DNA of 64,000 nucleotides. Source: Plotosus lineatus (taxonomy: Eukaryota; Chordata; Actinopteri; Siluriformes; Plotosidae). This document shows positions 46,540-58,507 of this stretch, one piece after another. Every line of letters starts with the position of its first letter. The first letter of the stretch is position 1. The stretch is from the NCBI GenBank assembly GCA_024760905.1, contig CM045733.1:64971001-65035000 (forward strand), given 5' to 3'. The notes under the pieces are model-generated. The model was not told the DNA's origin and searched no databases. It saw only the letters and a list, made by a program, of their open reading frames with translations. The translations under genes and the position numbers were made by a program.

Positions 46540-47260
46540 CGGAACATTTAATTAATGATTAATCACTTCCTGTTTCCCTGGGATATAAATATGAAACAGG
46601 GGCCATTTCTCCCATGTGCTCTTCAACATGGGAAAGACAAAAGAACACACCATTCAAGCAAAGCAGATGTGGGTCGACCTTCACAAGTCAGGCAACAGCT
46701 ACAAGAAAATCGGCCCTTGCCTGCACCAAGTCACACTGCCCATATCTACAGTCAGAGGAATCATTAAGAAGCTTAAAACAACTGGAACAGCCTGGACAAG
46801 TCATGCACCAACAGCGGTACTGGGGTTCAACTGGGACTGTGGGCTTTGGTCAGATGAGACCAAGATAGAGCTTCATGGCAACAAACACTAAGTGAGTCCA
46901 GTAGAACACAAAAGATGAGTATGCAGAAAGGCACCTCATGCCCACTGTGAAGTACGTTGAAGGATCAGTAATACTGTGGGCCCGTTTCTCCTCCAGATGT
47001 GTTGCGTTGCATCATGAAATCTTTGAAATACGAGGACATTTTTAAATGAAAATCTAGTGGTTTCTGCTTCAAAGCTTAAGATGGATAGTCACCCTGTCTT
47101 TCAGCAAAATAATGACCCTAAACATGTGGCCAAATCTACACAGAAATGGTTCACCACACAAAGAATCAAGCTCCTTACATGGTTGACCCAGATCCAGACG
47201 TTGATGTGTAGAACTAACGCATCCGCTTCATTTGACGGTTGATCGATGTCCATCCTGTGT
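46540..47260 (+). mobile_element. Tc1/mariner transposon remnant, copy A'
   Basis: Same internally deleted element as at 11740-12480, in the same orientation, with MGKTKEHTIQAKQMW at 46626 and WDCGLWSDETKI. Confidence 0.85.
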
Positions 47261-47279
47261 CCGTTCAAGGCTGTACAAA

Positions 47280-47620
47280 ACCCATTGACTTCATTTTGGA
47301 TGGTTCAATTCAATTCCATTTTATTTTTGTATAGTGTGTTTGACAATTGACATTGTCGTAAAGAAGCTTTACACAATAAAACAGTAAACGTTGGTGCTTA
47401 CAAAGTATAAAAGAATATTAGCCCTACATATCTCTAATGAGCAAGACCGCAGCAACGGTGCCAAGGAAAAACTCTCTCTAGCTGTAAGGAAGAAACCCGG
47501 AGAGGAACCAGGACCAAAAGCGAAACCCATCCTCATTTGGGTGTACATGGTTGAATGTGTGCGCAAATCAATGTATACAACGAATGCATCAGCTTGTGAT
47601 GATACTGAATGACTGTTGAA
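47280..47620 (+). repeat. teleost interspersed repeat, copy A'
   Basis: Duplicate of 12480-12810 with few differences. Confidence 0.7.
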
Positions 47621-48957
47621 TTTTCCATTATGCATTACAACTTATCATCCGCTGCAGCCATTGCTTGATGATGATCATGGATGCTGAAACCCATCTCTTT
47701 GTATCATTATAAATAAATCCAACTCGAAAATATATTACAGAGCGCTCTGCCATTAGACATAATGAAGAAAAGTATAAAAAGCTGCAATTAAACGTGCTGA
47801 CCAATATGGGAAACAGAATATTGCCAGGGTCATCTCAAGACCACTTGAGGCTTGTACCCAGGGTCTTTAATCCTCGAGGTGAAAGCTTGCTTGCATTATA
47901 TCGAAAGCATATAGCCCGGTCTATTTCACTCCAATAACTTGCTGCACATGGATAGAAAGCAACTCAGAAACGCACAGCATGTTTTAAGTAAAAGGTTCAA
48001 CTAGTCACATGTCATACAAGCAATCATCACAGCAAACAAGAATATCTACTGAGCAAACTAAGCATTTAAAATGTCAATCACATCAAACATAAACAAGTAC
48101 TTATGCAACTGTGCACATAAAGAGCACAAACGCTACATGCTAACTGCACTTGCATGCGACCTTAAACAAAAATGAAAATATATTTCTTGCAAATAACTTA
48201 CAGACTTTTTTTCTATCACATTCTCTTCCGTCTCAGACATTATGTGCATAATAGTTAACTCAAGGTAATACACACTTGCCCACATTAATAGAAGATGGCG
48301 TGATGTTTCCTTGTTGATCTGTAGCTGACCCGAGCAGGATATGAATCTGACATGAGCAAGATTTGTTTGTCATCTAGTAAGCACCAAAAAATTTATCGCA
48401 ACCTAATTCTTACATACAGCTGACACAAAATTCAAACCTTACAAATTCAGTATTGATATACAGTCAAAGATAACCAATACAGTATGCTCTTGACTATTTG
48501 CGGTTTCGCACCCACAGTTTGAGTATTCGCTGACTGCCGAGCAACTGGCACGTGATTCAAATTCAGCCAATGGCTGTCCTCCTTTCTCCTGATTGGTTAA
48601 GCTCATGTCCTGCCCCTTTTTCCTCATTTGTGCACAAGTTGTCAATGAGCCTCTTTTTTTTGTGGTGTTCTAATTGCCAATTACCAGTTAAGCTCTATAC
48701 CACCATAACGCTATGCGTCTTCTCTGGCTAAGTGATAGAAAACGCTGGATGTCTCTTCTGAAGAAATAAGACTTTCTCCTGAGAAACGACGGTTTTCCCT
48801 GAACTGTTGTATTAAAATCTTTTTCAATTATTATTCCAGTACCTAAGTTCATGTTTATGCGTGAGATTTTATGTTCTGTAGCATGTTGAACAAATGATAC
48901 CAAAAGGATAAACTTTATGACAGTACTCTTCATGTCCTTTTACATGGAATTTGGAGT
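47621..48957. other. copy A' intron 1 with 341 bp absent from copy A
   Basis: Otherwise the same as 12811-13797. Bases 48121-48461 have no counterpart in copy A and no recognised feature. Confidence 0.5.
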
Positions 48958-49700
48958 GACGTGTCCAAGATGGCGCTGCCCAGAGGGCGACGTCATGGAG
49001 TTCTCAGAGTCAAATTGTTTCTTTGTTCGTTTTAATTTGTTTGTTCATGTTTTGCACCGGTCAACTCTACTACAGCTATAAGATCGGAGTATCTTCGGGC
49101 ATGTATAGCTAAGCAGAGCTAACATGCTATTAGCAGAGCTAACATGCTATTAGCAGAGCTAACATGCTATTAGCAGAGCTAACATGCTATGGTAGGCAGC
49201 TCAATGCGAGCCGCATCCCAGCTAGCAATAAGCCCAGACGGGAAGGGGCCGAACGACGACTTCGGCGCTTGAGATTGCAGGGGATGAAGGCCGTGTTGCG
49301 GGCTGGTGCAATCGCCTCGAGCCATGTTTCACAGAAACACAGTCCTGTAGATTCCTCTGCACTGTAATCTCAGCATGAAGCTCATCCATCTTGTTTCGCA
49401 GGGACTGAACATTTTCGAGCAGTATGGCCGGAAGTGCTAACCAAGCCTCTGAGAACTCCGCCTGGGCGGTTAGTATGGAGCTCACATAGCATAGCAGCTC
49501 ACGATAGAAGTTGTTGCGTGTTTAGTTGCCCGAAGCTGATCATAGCTGTATTAGGGTCGACCGATCATAGATGAGCATAGTGCAAAACACGGAACAAACA
49601 AATAAAACCAATTAAAACGAACAAAGAAACAATTTGACTCTGAAAACTCTGCGACGTTGCCCTCTAGGCAGTGCCCTCTTGGAGACATCACTCCAAGTTC
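48958..49700 (-). mobile_element. foldback LINE 5'-end element, copy A'
   Basis: Same structure as 13798-14575. The minus strand keeps a longer open frame, with ENVQSLRNKMDELHAEITVQ. The 20-bp minisatellite (49113-49188) has about 3.8 units. Confidence 0.6.
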
Positions 49701-50394
49701 AATGTAAAAGGACATGAAGCGTAATTAAGTGTATCATTTTGGTATCATTTGTTAAACATGCTAAAGAACATAAAATCTCACGCACAAACATTCTCAGAAT
49801 TAACTTAGGTACTGTACTGGAATAATAATTGAAAAAGACTTCAAAACGAGTGCTTTACAACAGTATATGCTGTACAATCTTTATATCTTATCATCAATAA
49901 AAAATGAGTAAAAATTGAACATTTTTCTTCATCATTACTATATTTTACTACATTAATACTGTATTAACAAGTAAGCCTGTCTATAGAATGTGTTTAAGAA
50001 GCATATTTTAACCCATGTAATAGATACATAGTATTCTACTTCTGGCTGCTCATTCGTGCATGTGACATGTTACATGGGGTTTTACTTCTGGGTACAGAAC
50101 TCTGGGTACAGATTATTTTGATTCGCCGGAGGGCTCAGAACTGAACCCCCGCGAATGTCGAGGGCCTACTGTAAGGGACGAGTTCTGATATTAATGAATG
50201 GCTCTGACCAATCAATTTTCTTTGCATGCCAAGGACAACATCCCACTAAGATTTGGCGAAACATACCTACTGAACAGTCCTGTCAGTGTTCTGTCTCAGG
50301 AAATATTCCTCTACATCGACCTCATCATCATCACAAACATTGAACACTGTAGGGCCTACTGCTCTGGGACAAATGGCAACTTCAGTTTAGTAAG
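49701..50394. other. copy A' intron 1 sequence
   Basis: Matches 14576-15260; nothing recognised. Confidence 0.4.
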
Positions 50395-50720
50395 TCTCAC
50401 TCACTCATTTTCCAACCCACTTAATACTACAAGGGACACAAGGAGGCTAAAGACCGTCTCAGCCAACTCTGGGCATGAGCAGGGTACACCCTGAACAGCT
50501 CACCAGACCATTGAAGGCCCAATTCAGGACCATTCACACTCACAACAAGAAACAATCTGGAACTGGACGAGAGGAGGAGACTGGAGTCCCAGGAGGAAAC
50601 CCACTCCAGCACTGGCAAAACATGCATACGACACAGAAATGCCCATGCTGAGACCAGGACTGGAACCATGGACCTTTTTGCTGTGAGGTGGATGTGCTAA
50701 CTATTACAGAAGAAATAATC
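50395..50720 (-). repeat. teleost interspersed repeat, copy A'
   Basis: Duplicate of 15268-15590. Confidence 0.65.
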
Positions 50721-50793
50721 ATCAAGTGGTGTGCAGTAACAGCATGAGTGTAGAAATACTGTACATCAATAGCACTGAGTAATGTAAACAGAC

Positions 50794-51020
50794 CTTTTGC
50801 TTCTCTTTGTGTAGTGCTGTTTCCAAATTGTACATCTGGACCAGTTCCTGCTGTTGCTCTCGGATCAGCTTCTCATTTTGCACCCGAAGCTTCTGAACTT
50901 TCCTCAGTACCAGGCCGGAAAGCCCCGAGGTCCAGTCTTCAGTAGCCCCGCTCATTGCCAAGCCGTAGTCTTCCGTAGCCCAGCTCAAGTCAACAAACAG
51001 AGCGGGACAAGAACCATTTA
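50794..51020 (-). pseudogene. cenpf: cenpf exon 1 duplicate, copy A', divergent
   Basis: ATG at 50955-50953, donor after 50794: 162 nt, 54 codons, open, with the same 5' UTR, upstream ORF and 33-bp duplication as copy A. The protein starts MSGATEDWTSGLSG and ends LETALHKEKQK, 13 residues different from copy A from 14 base changes, with one silent change. It could in principle be a functional alternative first exon, but exons 2-7 are absent behind it in this window. Confidence 0.75.
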
Positions 51021-52079
51021 CCGAGATCCACTAGCGCACAGGATAATCATTCACAGGTCTGGGGGTAAAAATAAATAAATAATAAATAAGAATAAAACGA
51101 ATGCAGATGTGAGTAAGTGTATTGTATAAATGAACTAGAATCTCCCTGTCGATTTATTGTGCAGGATTAATAATTGCAGTCAGTTACAAAAAAAAAAAAA
51201 AAAAAAAAAAAAACTGTACAGTGCCTCAGGGAAATAATTATAAGACTAAAGATCCACAGTGATCTACATCACGAAGCACTATTCATCTGGTTGAGCTGCA
51301 TATCTGTGTGTTTACATTTTTGCTGAAGTTCTCATGGAAATAGTCTCAAAGGAGTTTTTCTGCCAGGACACAAATATTACACAACATGTACATCAGCTAA
51401 TAAACAAAACAAAGGTCACCAGAAAATAAATCAGCAGGGTTGTTGTTGTTTTTTTTAAAGCCAAAATCGTACTACGTGCCAAACAGAAGATCCACTCATT
51501 CATTTATCTTTGGGCCATGGAGAGGAATGTGGAAAATCAAGAGCACAAATTTAACTTCCTTTCAGAGTAGAGTCCTCAGTCAACCTTCCATTACCCCGAA
51601 TAATAGAAACAAAAACATGGTGAACACATGGCTCCATATCAACCACCACACTGAATCGCACAGCAACGGATAGACTCAACAGCTGGATAGGCAATCTGCA
51701 CAAGTTCTGCACTACAATCTGCACTACTTCACTGGTTTTATAACAGACTGACTGAAGGGCTCAGATTGAGATTCTTTTTTAACAATGACAACAAACACAG
51801 AGTAACCGTTAAAACAGCAACGCTACAGCGAACAAAGCAGCTAATAAGAGCATAGCTAGCTAGCTAGCTAGCAACCAACCGTCAAACCGACCAATCGACA
51901 AACCAGTCAGTCAGACGCGTCTCAACAGCGTATTAGCAGTAGCTATTATGAGAAATCTAAAAGGCAGACAGGAAAAGATGCAAGCTACACTTGATACTAA
52001 CCAGCTAACAACTGACCAACTCGCCCAATGCAAATGTTACATTTTGAACAGCTGACTGGTAGATAAGTCTGGACTTAAG
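51021..52079. other. copy A' 5' UTR intron
   Basis: Matches 15900-16930, with a longer poly-A (51187-51213). Intact site for the copy-B L2 at about 51680. Confidence 0.5.
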
Positions 52080-55000
52080 ATAAGATAAGATACAGCTTTA
52101 TTAATCTCACAATGGAGAAATTCACTGTTACAGGCTCTTGAGGTACCATCAATAGGGGATGCAAAAATAGATACATATACAAACATACACACAAACATAT
52201 ATATTATATCAGTAAATAAATAAATAAATAAATAGATACATAAATAGTATAAGTTAATGAACAATAAAAGAAAAGAAGGGAACGACTTTGTAGACTGGCC
52301 TATATTCAAGTGTATATGTATCTGAGGGCGGAGTAGATGGGTTGATATGGTTCACAGTCAGTAGGGTAGATGTGGTTGATTAAAGTGCACGGGGTTTTTA
52401 TTGCACATAACCGGTATTTTCACAGACAGTTACTTGTACAGTCTGACAGCGGTGGGAATAAACGACCTGCGGTAGCGCTCCTTCCTGCACTGAGGATGTC
52501 TCAGTCATCCACTGAAGGAGCTATTCAGCTTCTCTAACAGTCTGGTGAAGTGGGTGAGAGCTGTTGTCCATGATGGATGTGAGCTTTGCTACCATCCTCC
52601 TCTCACTCACCTATTCCACAGAGTCCAGTGGGCAGCCGAGGACAGAGCTGGCCCTCCTGACCAGCTTGTTCAGTCTCTTTCTGTCCCGCTCTGTGCTGCC
52701 CGGGGCCCAGCAGATGGCAGTGTAGAGGATTGCAGAGGCTACCACAGAGTCATAAAATGTCCTGAGCAGAGGTCTGCATATGCCGAAGGACCCGAGTCTC
52801 CTCAGAAGGTGGAGGCAACTCTGGCCCTTCCTGTACAGGGCGTTGGTGTTGTGGGAGAAGTCCAGTTTATCGTTAAGGTGAACGCCCAGGTATTTGAAAC
52901 TGTTCACTATCTCAATGTTCTGTCCCTGGACGTTCACTAGTGAGTGTGTGTATGTGTGTGTGTTAGTGTGCTCCTTCGTCTTCCTGGTGTTCAAGCACAA
53001 GTGGTTGCGCTCAGACCAGTCCACGAAGTCGATGACCGACCGGTACTCCAGCTCGTTCCCCTGACACACGGCCCACGATGGCGGAGTCGTCCGAGAACTT
53101 CTGGAGGTGGCAGCTGTCTGTGCTATAGCTGAAGTCCGAGGTATAAATGCTGAAAAGGAAGGGTGAGAGGACGGTGCCCTGCGGTGCCCCCGTGCTGCAG
53201 ACTGCCACCTTTGACTTACAGCCGCGCAGCCGCACGTACTGTGGACGGTTAGTAAGGTAGTCGGTGATCCAGGCAGCAAGATGCCCGTCCACTCCCACGT
53301 CCTCCAGCTTCCCCCGCAGAAGCGCTGGCCTGATGGTGTTGAAGGCGCTGGAGAAGTCAAAGAACTTGACCCTCCCAGCGCTGCCAGCGATTTCCAGGTG
53401 GGCGAGTGCCCGCTGCAGAAGGTAGACGACGGCGTCTTCTACCCCGATGTTGGGCCTGTAGGCAAACTGCAGCGGATCTAGGGTGGGGCTCACCATAGAG
53501 CGGAGGTGTACGAGGAGGAGCCTTTCCATGGTCTTCATAAGGTGGGAGGTCAGGGCGACAGGTCTGTAGTGGGCTGGTTCCTTCGCTTGAGCTGTTTTGG
53601 GAACCGGAACCACACAGGAGGTCTTCCACAGGACGGGAACCTTCTCCAGGCTGAGCCTCAGGTTGTACAGGTAGCATAGTACCTCACAGAGCTGGTCTGC
53701 GCAGGTCCTCAGCAGCCTGGGACTGATGCCATCTGATCCTTCAGATTTCCTCTGATTTCGTCGCCTCAGCTGTCTCCTCACCTGGTCTGATGTAAGGGAG
53801 AGGGGGGGCTGGGGATGTGTCTGTCGGGCTGTAGCAGTCAAGTGAAGTTGGCCTGGGGAGGGGGGAGGTGTCTGCTGGTCTGGAGAAGTGTGAAGAGAGG
53901 GGGGGAACGGGGAGCGGGGCAGAGGGGGAGGAGGGGAGAATCAAACCTGTTGAAGTAACAGTTTAGTTCATCTGCCCAGCACTGGTCACCATCAGCTGTC
54001 CCTCTGACACCTTGCCCGAATCCAGACATGGTTTTTAGTCCTCTCCAGACGTGGTCCCGCATGTTGTTCTAAGCCAGCTTCTCCTCCAGCTTCTTCCCAT
54101 AGTCCTTCTTGGCCCTCCTGATCCTCCACTAGAGCTCACGCTGGACCTTCTTCTGCTCCTCTCTATCCCCCGAGATGAAAGCCCTCTTTTTCTGGTTCAG
54201 GAGGACTTTAAGCTCAGGGGTGACCCACGGGTGGTTGTTGGAGAAGCACCGTACCCTCCGTGTTGGCACAGTGCTGTCCACGCAGAAGTTCATGTAATCA
54301 GTGATACAGTGTGTGAGGCCATCGATGTCATCACCAAAGGAGTCACAGAGCATGCGCCAGTCTGTGGTCTGGAAACAGTTTCTAAGCCTCTCATTGGTCT
54401 CCTCTGTCCACACTTTCACAGACCTCTTCTGCACAGGTTCCTTTCGCACCCTGGGTGTGTATTGGGGGAGCAGGTAGACCAGGTTGTGGTCTGAGCGTCC
54501 CAGTGGGGGGAAGGGGGTGGAGCTGTAAGCGTCCTTCATATTTGCATACAGCAAGTCCAGTGTTTTATTGTCTCTTGTGGCGCACTTCACGTATTGCGTG
54601 AACGTCGGGAGAGAGGCGGAGAGAGGGGCGTGGTTAAAGTCCCCGCTGATCAGAATCATGGCGCGGGGGTGACGAGTCTGTGTCTGACTGACAGCGCTGT
54701 GGAGACGCTCACACGCGGCCGCCGCATCAGCCGAGGGCGGAATGTACACGCAAAACACAATCACGTGTGAAAACTCCCTCGGTAGATAATATGGCCGTTC
54801 GCAGCTCCAGGTCCCGCGTGCTTCACGTGCACGTTGGCCGGGTGGCACCACCGTTCATTCACATAGACCGCCACACCCCCTCCTTTCTTCTGACCGCTCT
54901 CCGTTACACTACGATCTGCACGAGCGAGTGTAAATCCGTTCAGAGAAACCACAGAGTCCGGTGTGAGTTCATTCAGCCACGTCTCTGAGAAACACATGAG

Positions 55001-55430
55001 GCTGCAGTCCCGGTACTGCCTCTGCTGCCGGGTCAGCGCCGCCAGCTCCTCGGTCTTGTTGGCGATCGCTCGGACATTTCCCATGATGACTGAGGGAACA
55101 CATGTCCTCCGCGTCTTTCGTCCCCCTCTGCAGCCTCTCCTTTTCTTCCGTATTTCCACAGGAACAACGGGCTTTTCCGCGTGAAGGAGGGCGGGGCCGC
55201 GCAGGCCGAGGAGGGTCTCACGTGTGTAAGACCTGCGTTGCTCAGAGCCGTCGGTGAATGAATTCCCTGACGCCGATATAAAAAGTAAAAGTGCACAGGA
55301 AAACAAAAGCATCATAAAAGTGGTTTCCCAGATGCAGTATTGAAGAAAGAAAAAGAAAATTTAAAAAAAGATAAAGAAACACGCCTATATACAATAGAAA
55401 AGAGAAAAAAATGAAAATAAACTGCTCAAA
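52080..55430 (-). mobile_element. L2-type LINE, near full length, frameshifted
   Basis: About 3.35 kb. The endonuclease domain is at 55315-54129 in two frames (SLMCFSETWLNELTPDS, GGGVAVYVNERWC, ILISGDFNHAPL, GRSDHNL). The reverse transcriptase is at 53841-52611, also in two frames, with DFSSAFNTIRPALL, GAPQGTVLSPFLFSIYTSDF and the catalytic FSDDSAIVG. It ends with repeated tatctta at 52080-52095. Insertion removed about 14 bp between gctgactggt and agctcaaatt. The frameshifts make it inactive as read. Confidence 0.9.
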
Positions 55431-55473
55431 CTAGCTCAAATTATTCGTGCTATTATTATTATGCATCACTTAC

Positions 55474-55735
55474 CGCCTTTAGTGCGATTTTTGAATTACC
55501 ACAACTCATTTCAGACGCCTAAATTCTTATTAAAAGACCAATAATATGAATTCTATGCTATAGAACTAGCACAGAGCTAACGCTGAGGTAAACTGAGAGA
55601 GGGTAAGGAATATGCGCGCTCAATGGGTCTCGTGTCGACCCTCATTTGAAATGAGGTGGAGTAAGTGACGTAAAGGAGGCGGGGCAAAGGAACTCGCTCT
55701 TACCGTTTACGCCACAAGTGGGCGAACTACTACTA
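55474..55735 (-). promoter_or_regulatory. cenpf: cenpf promoter and non-coding exon, copy A'
   Basis: Non-coding exon ends at 55474 before gtaagt-like gtaagtg; the promoter block has TTTGAA at 55645-55650, the CRE-like word and the GC box. Here the unidentified upstream gene and the unique DNA toward rd3 lie behind it, so this flank is probably the ancestral one. Confidence 0.5.
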
Positions 55736-56339
55736 CAACTACATCATAATAATAATCATCATAATAATAATAATAATAATAATAATTAAGAAGAAGAAAA
55801 GGAGGATGAAAGGAGGAAGAAGCTTAATAAAAATAGTATCTTCATTTAAGATTGGACTTGTTGAATGGAGACAACAGAATGTGAGAAAGTTTGAGAGCAG
55901 CCTGGGAATATGAAATAGGAAAAACAACAAAGCTAAATGAGAGATATAAAAGACTTGGAGTGATACAAAAGCAAAGAGAGAATATGAGAATAAATGAGAC
56001 AACAGCTAAAGACAAAATAAAGATCATTAAACAGAGTCAAAGGTGAAGTCATGAAAAGTGAATCTAAAGCCGAGGAAGAATTTTTTTTTTTTACATGTAC
56101 AGTTTGTAAAGAGAATCCAGAATGTTGATGTAGACAGAGTATGAGTCTGATGTAGATGGAGTATAAGTGCTTATAACGTCAGTCATCAAAAAGTACTGGG
56201 CTGAGAAGAGAAACAAAGGGCCTTGTAGTTGCAGCCCAAGAACAAACCTGACCTATGAAATGGCACAAAACAAAAATAATAAATGACCCAATATGTCGAA
56301 TATGCTGAGCTGAAGGTGAGACGGTAGCTCATATTATAC

Positions 56340-56412
56340 CTGAGTGCATAGAACTTGCCAAAATGAATATATTCTGGCTCAATAAGCTTGCAGTGTACGT
56401 CCACTGGAACAT
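56340..56412 (-). pseudogene. putative exon of unidentified upstream gene, third copy
   Basis: Same 73-nt unit as 25937 and 38212. It is nearest to unique flank, so if the gene is real this copy, with the terminal frame at about 55902-55846, may be the original. Confidence 0.3.
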
Positions 56413-56543
56413 CTGCAAGAATAATGGAATCAGTGTGCCTGAGGAATGGTATGACAATAAACCTAAGACAGTGATAGAAGGAGAAAGTGTGACCATTCCT
56501 CAGGCACACTGATTCCATTATTCTTGCAGATGTTCCAGTGGAC
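56399..56543. repeat. 145-bp hairpin, third copy
   Basis: Arms 56399-56450 and 56492-56543, 52 bp each, with a 41-base loop. Confidence 0.9.
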
Positions 56544-56966
56544 ATACTAATACCGTATATATAAAAGCATTGCATGAACAGTCAAACTATCAGCGAGACT
56601 GCATTTTTATTCTCATTCTAATACCTGTTGTTAATATTAACTCTTTACCCATGTCCGCATGACTTTATACACTATGCGGTAGCTACGTGATTGAATGATT
56701 GATTGAATAACTGCACGAATGAGCAGGTGTACAGCTGTTCCTATTAAAATGAACAGTAAGTCTGTACATAAATATCAGCGACCAAAAATTTAAAACACAC
56801 CCGTTTTTCTTTTCCAGTATTTTGGAAATTTAAGAAGTTTAAGTCCAGTGAATTACCTGAAAAGGAAACATGGTAAGATGTACATCATAACTACCTTAGA
56901 AGAACAAAACTGAAGGAATCTGAAGGAATAAATTGATCGGATAAATGAGATGCAACTATGTGTGTA

Positions 56967-57386
56967 TTGTAACTTCTGTGTATCTAAAGCTTCCTGTTCT
57001 ACTTGTAATTGTGACATGTGCGCTAGGCACATGAAACTGTTGGGTGGGTGTTCCTGTGTCGTGTTTCCGGGTGTGGGATTCGGAAAGTAACAATGTAACT
57101 GAGGAATTGCTTTGAAATGGAATTAGCCAAGTGTTAAGCGCCGCAGGACACAAACATATATATGTTAATGCTTTGTGAACACGCAATTACTACTTTGGAC
57201 GCACATCCCTCTGTATAAATAAGCGGACACTGCATGTGTTCGATGAGCTTCCGATGAATAAACCAGACTGATTTCACTCGTGTGGTTCCTTGTCTGTTGC
57301 TCCCGGAGTACTCCTAGACGTTGAGATGCAGGAATCCAGGTCGTGCAGGTCTATCTAAGAGCACCCTCCACGGAGAGTTCTTACAA
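56967..57386 (+). mobile_element. solo retroviral LTR
   Basis: It begins tgtaacttctg and ends gttcttaca (TGTAA/TTACA ends), with a TATA-like tataaataagcgg and aataaa near 57257. Related to the LTR pieces at 29333 and 37646. It is flanked by a direct repeat of about 29 bp (56881-56909, 57387-57415), present once in copy B near 34930; bases 56911-56966 are extra. Confidence 0.75.
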
Positions 57387-57415
57387 CATCATAACTACCT
57401 TAGAAGAACAAAACA

Positions 57416-58421
57416 AGATGATGAGTTTCAAAGCATGAAATGGCAGCAAAGTTGAACCCCATCAAGCTGGTTTGGAATGAAGTGGACGGACGGAACTGTG
57501 ATGGCAAAGCAATCAACAAGTGCAAGACATCTGTCAGAACTTCTACAAAATTCTTTTAAATAATGTCAATGCTGAATACTGCAGTGACCGACCCATTCTC
57601 AGAGTGAAGACTGAACCAGACCCAGTCTCTTATTTTGTCACTGGGAGGACAGTTATTTAATTCAGAGATTGCTGTGCATAAACCAAATCTCACCCACTGT
57701 CTCTTACTTCAGCTGTGATCTCCGTTCCTGGATTACAAACCTCGGCGGCGGAAAAATCTCTCTCGCTCGCTGCGCTGCTGCTGGAATGGCGAGAACACTC
57801 CTTGCCATGAGCACAAGGGTTTGGAAATACCGTCACATGCTGCCTCCACCAATACAGCAGATCAAAAACACCGAGTCTCTCAATGTAGCTTATTAATATA
57901 ATGATAGCCATGTCCACAAGAACACCCACACAATATCACCCTACCCGCGCCAAATAAATATCCGCCCGCACCCGTGACTGTTCATTTTCATCGATGTAAT
58001 TTTCAACCCTAAAAGAGCATTTTTGCAAGGTTACCCACTGGATACCTGTAGGTACCCGACTGTTGCAGGAATCTTCCTTAGGCAGATTCTCCTGTCATTC
58101 AGGTGAGAGCTGGATTAACTCTCTACCCCTTCCAATGTGAGAAAATAAGCCGAATTTTCTTTTGGGAGTTGTTTTTTGTTATGCAGTGGTTTTTGTATAG
58201 GAAGTAGAGCCCTGTGTGGGCCAAGATCACAAGCCCGCGCCACCCCGCAAATTAGAATTGTGGCCCGCAGCCCGCCCCACACATTTACCCTTGTAGGTCA
58301 GCCCCGCCCCACCCCACCCCTCAAGTGAAAATTTCAAACTGGCCCGTACTGCCCTCCCAAGCCAGACCGCAGTATCTGCAATTTTAGCCAAATTGGCCTT
58401 TTATGTTTTTCTGACTAAGTG

Positions 58422-58453
<32 letters not shown>

Positions 58454-58468
58454 GTATTTATATATGTA

Positions 58469-58507
<39 letters not shown>

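Noticed and set aside
54051..54494. 147-residue plus-strand frame
   Set aside because: Antisense of the L2 endonuclease-to-RT region.
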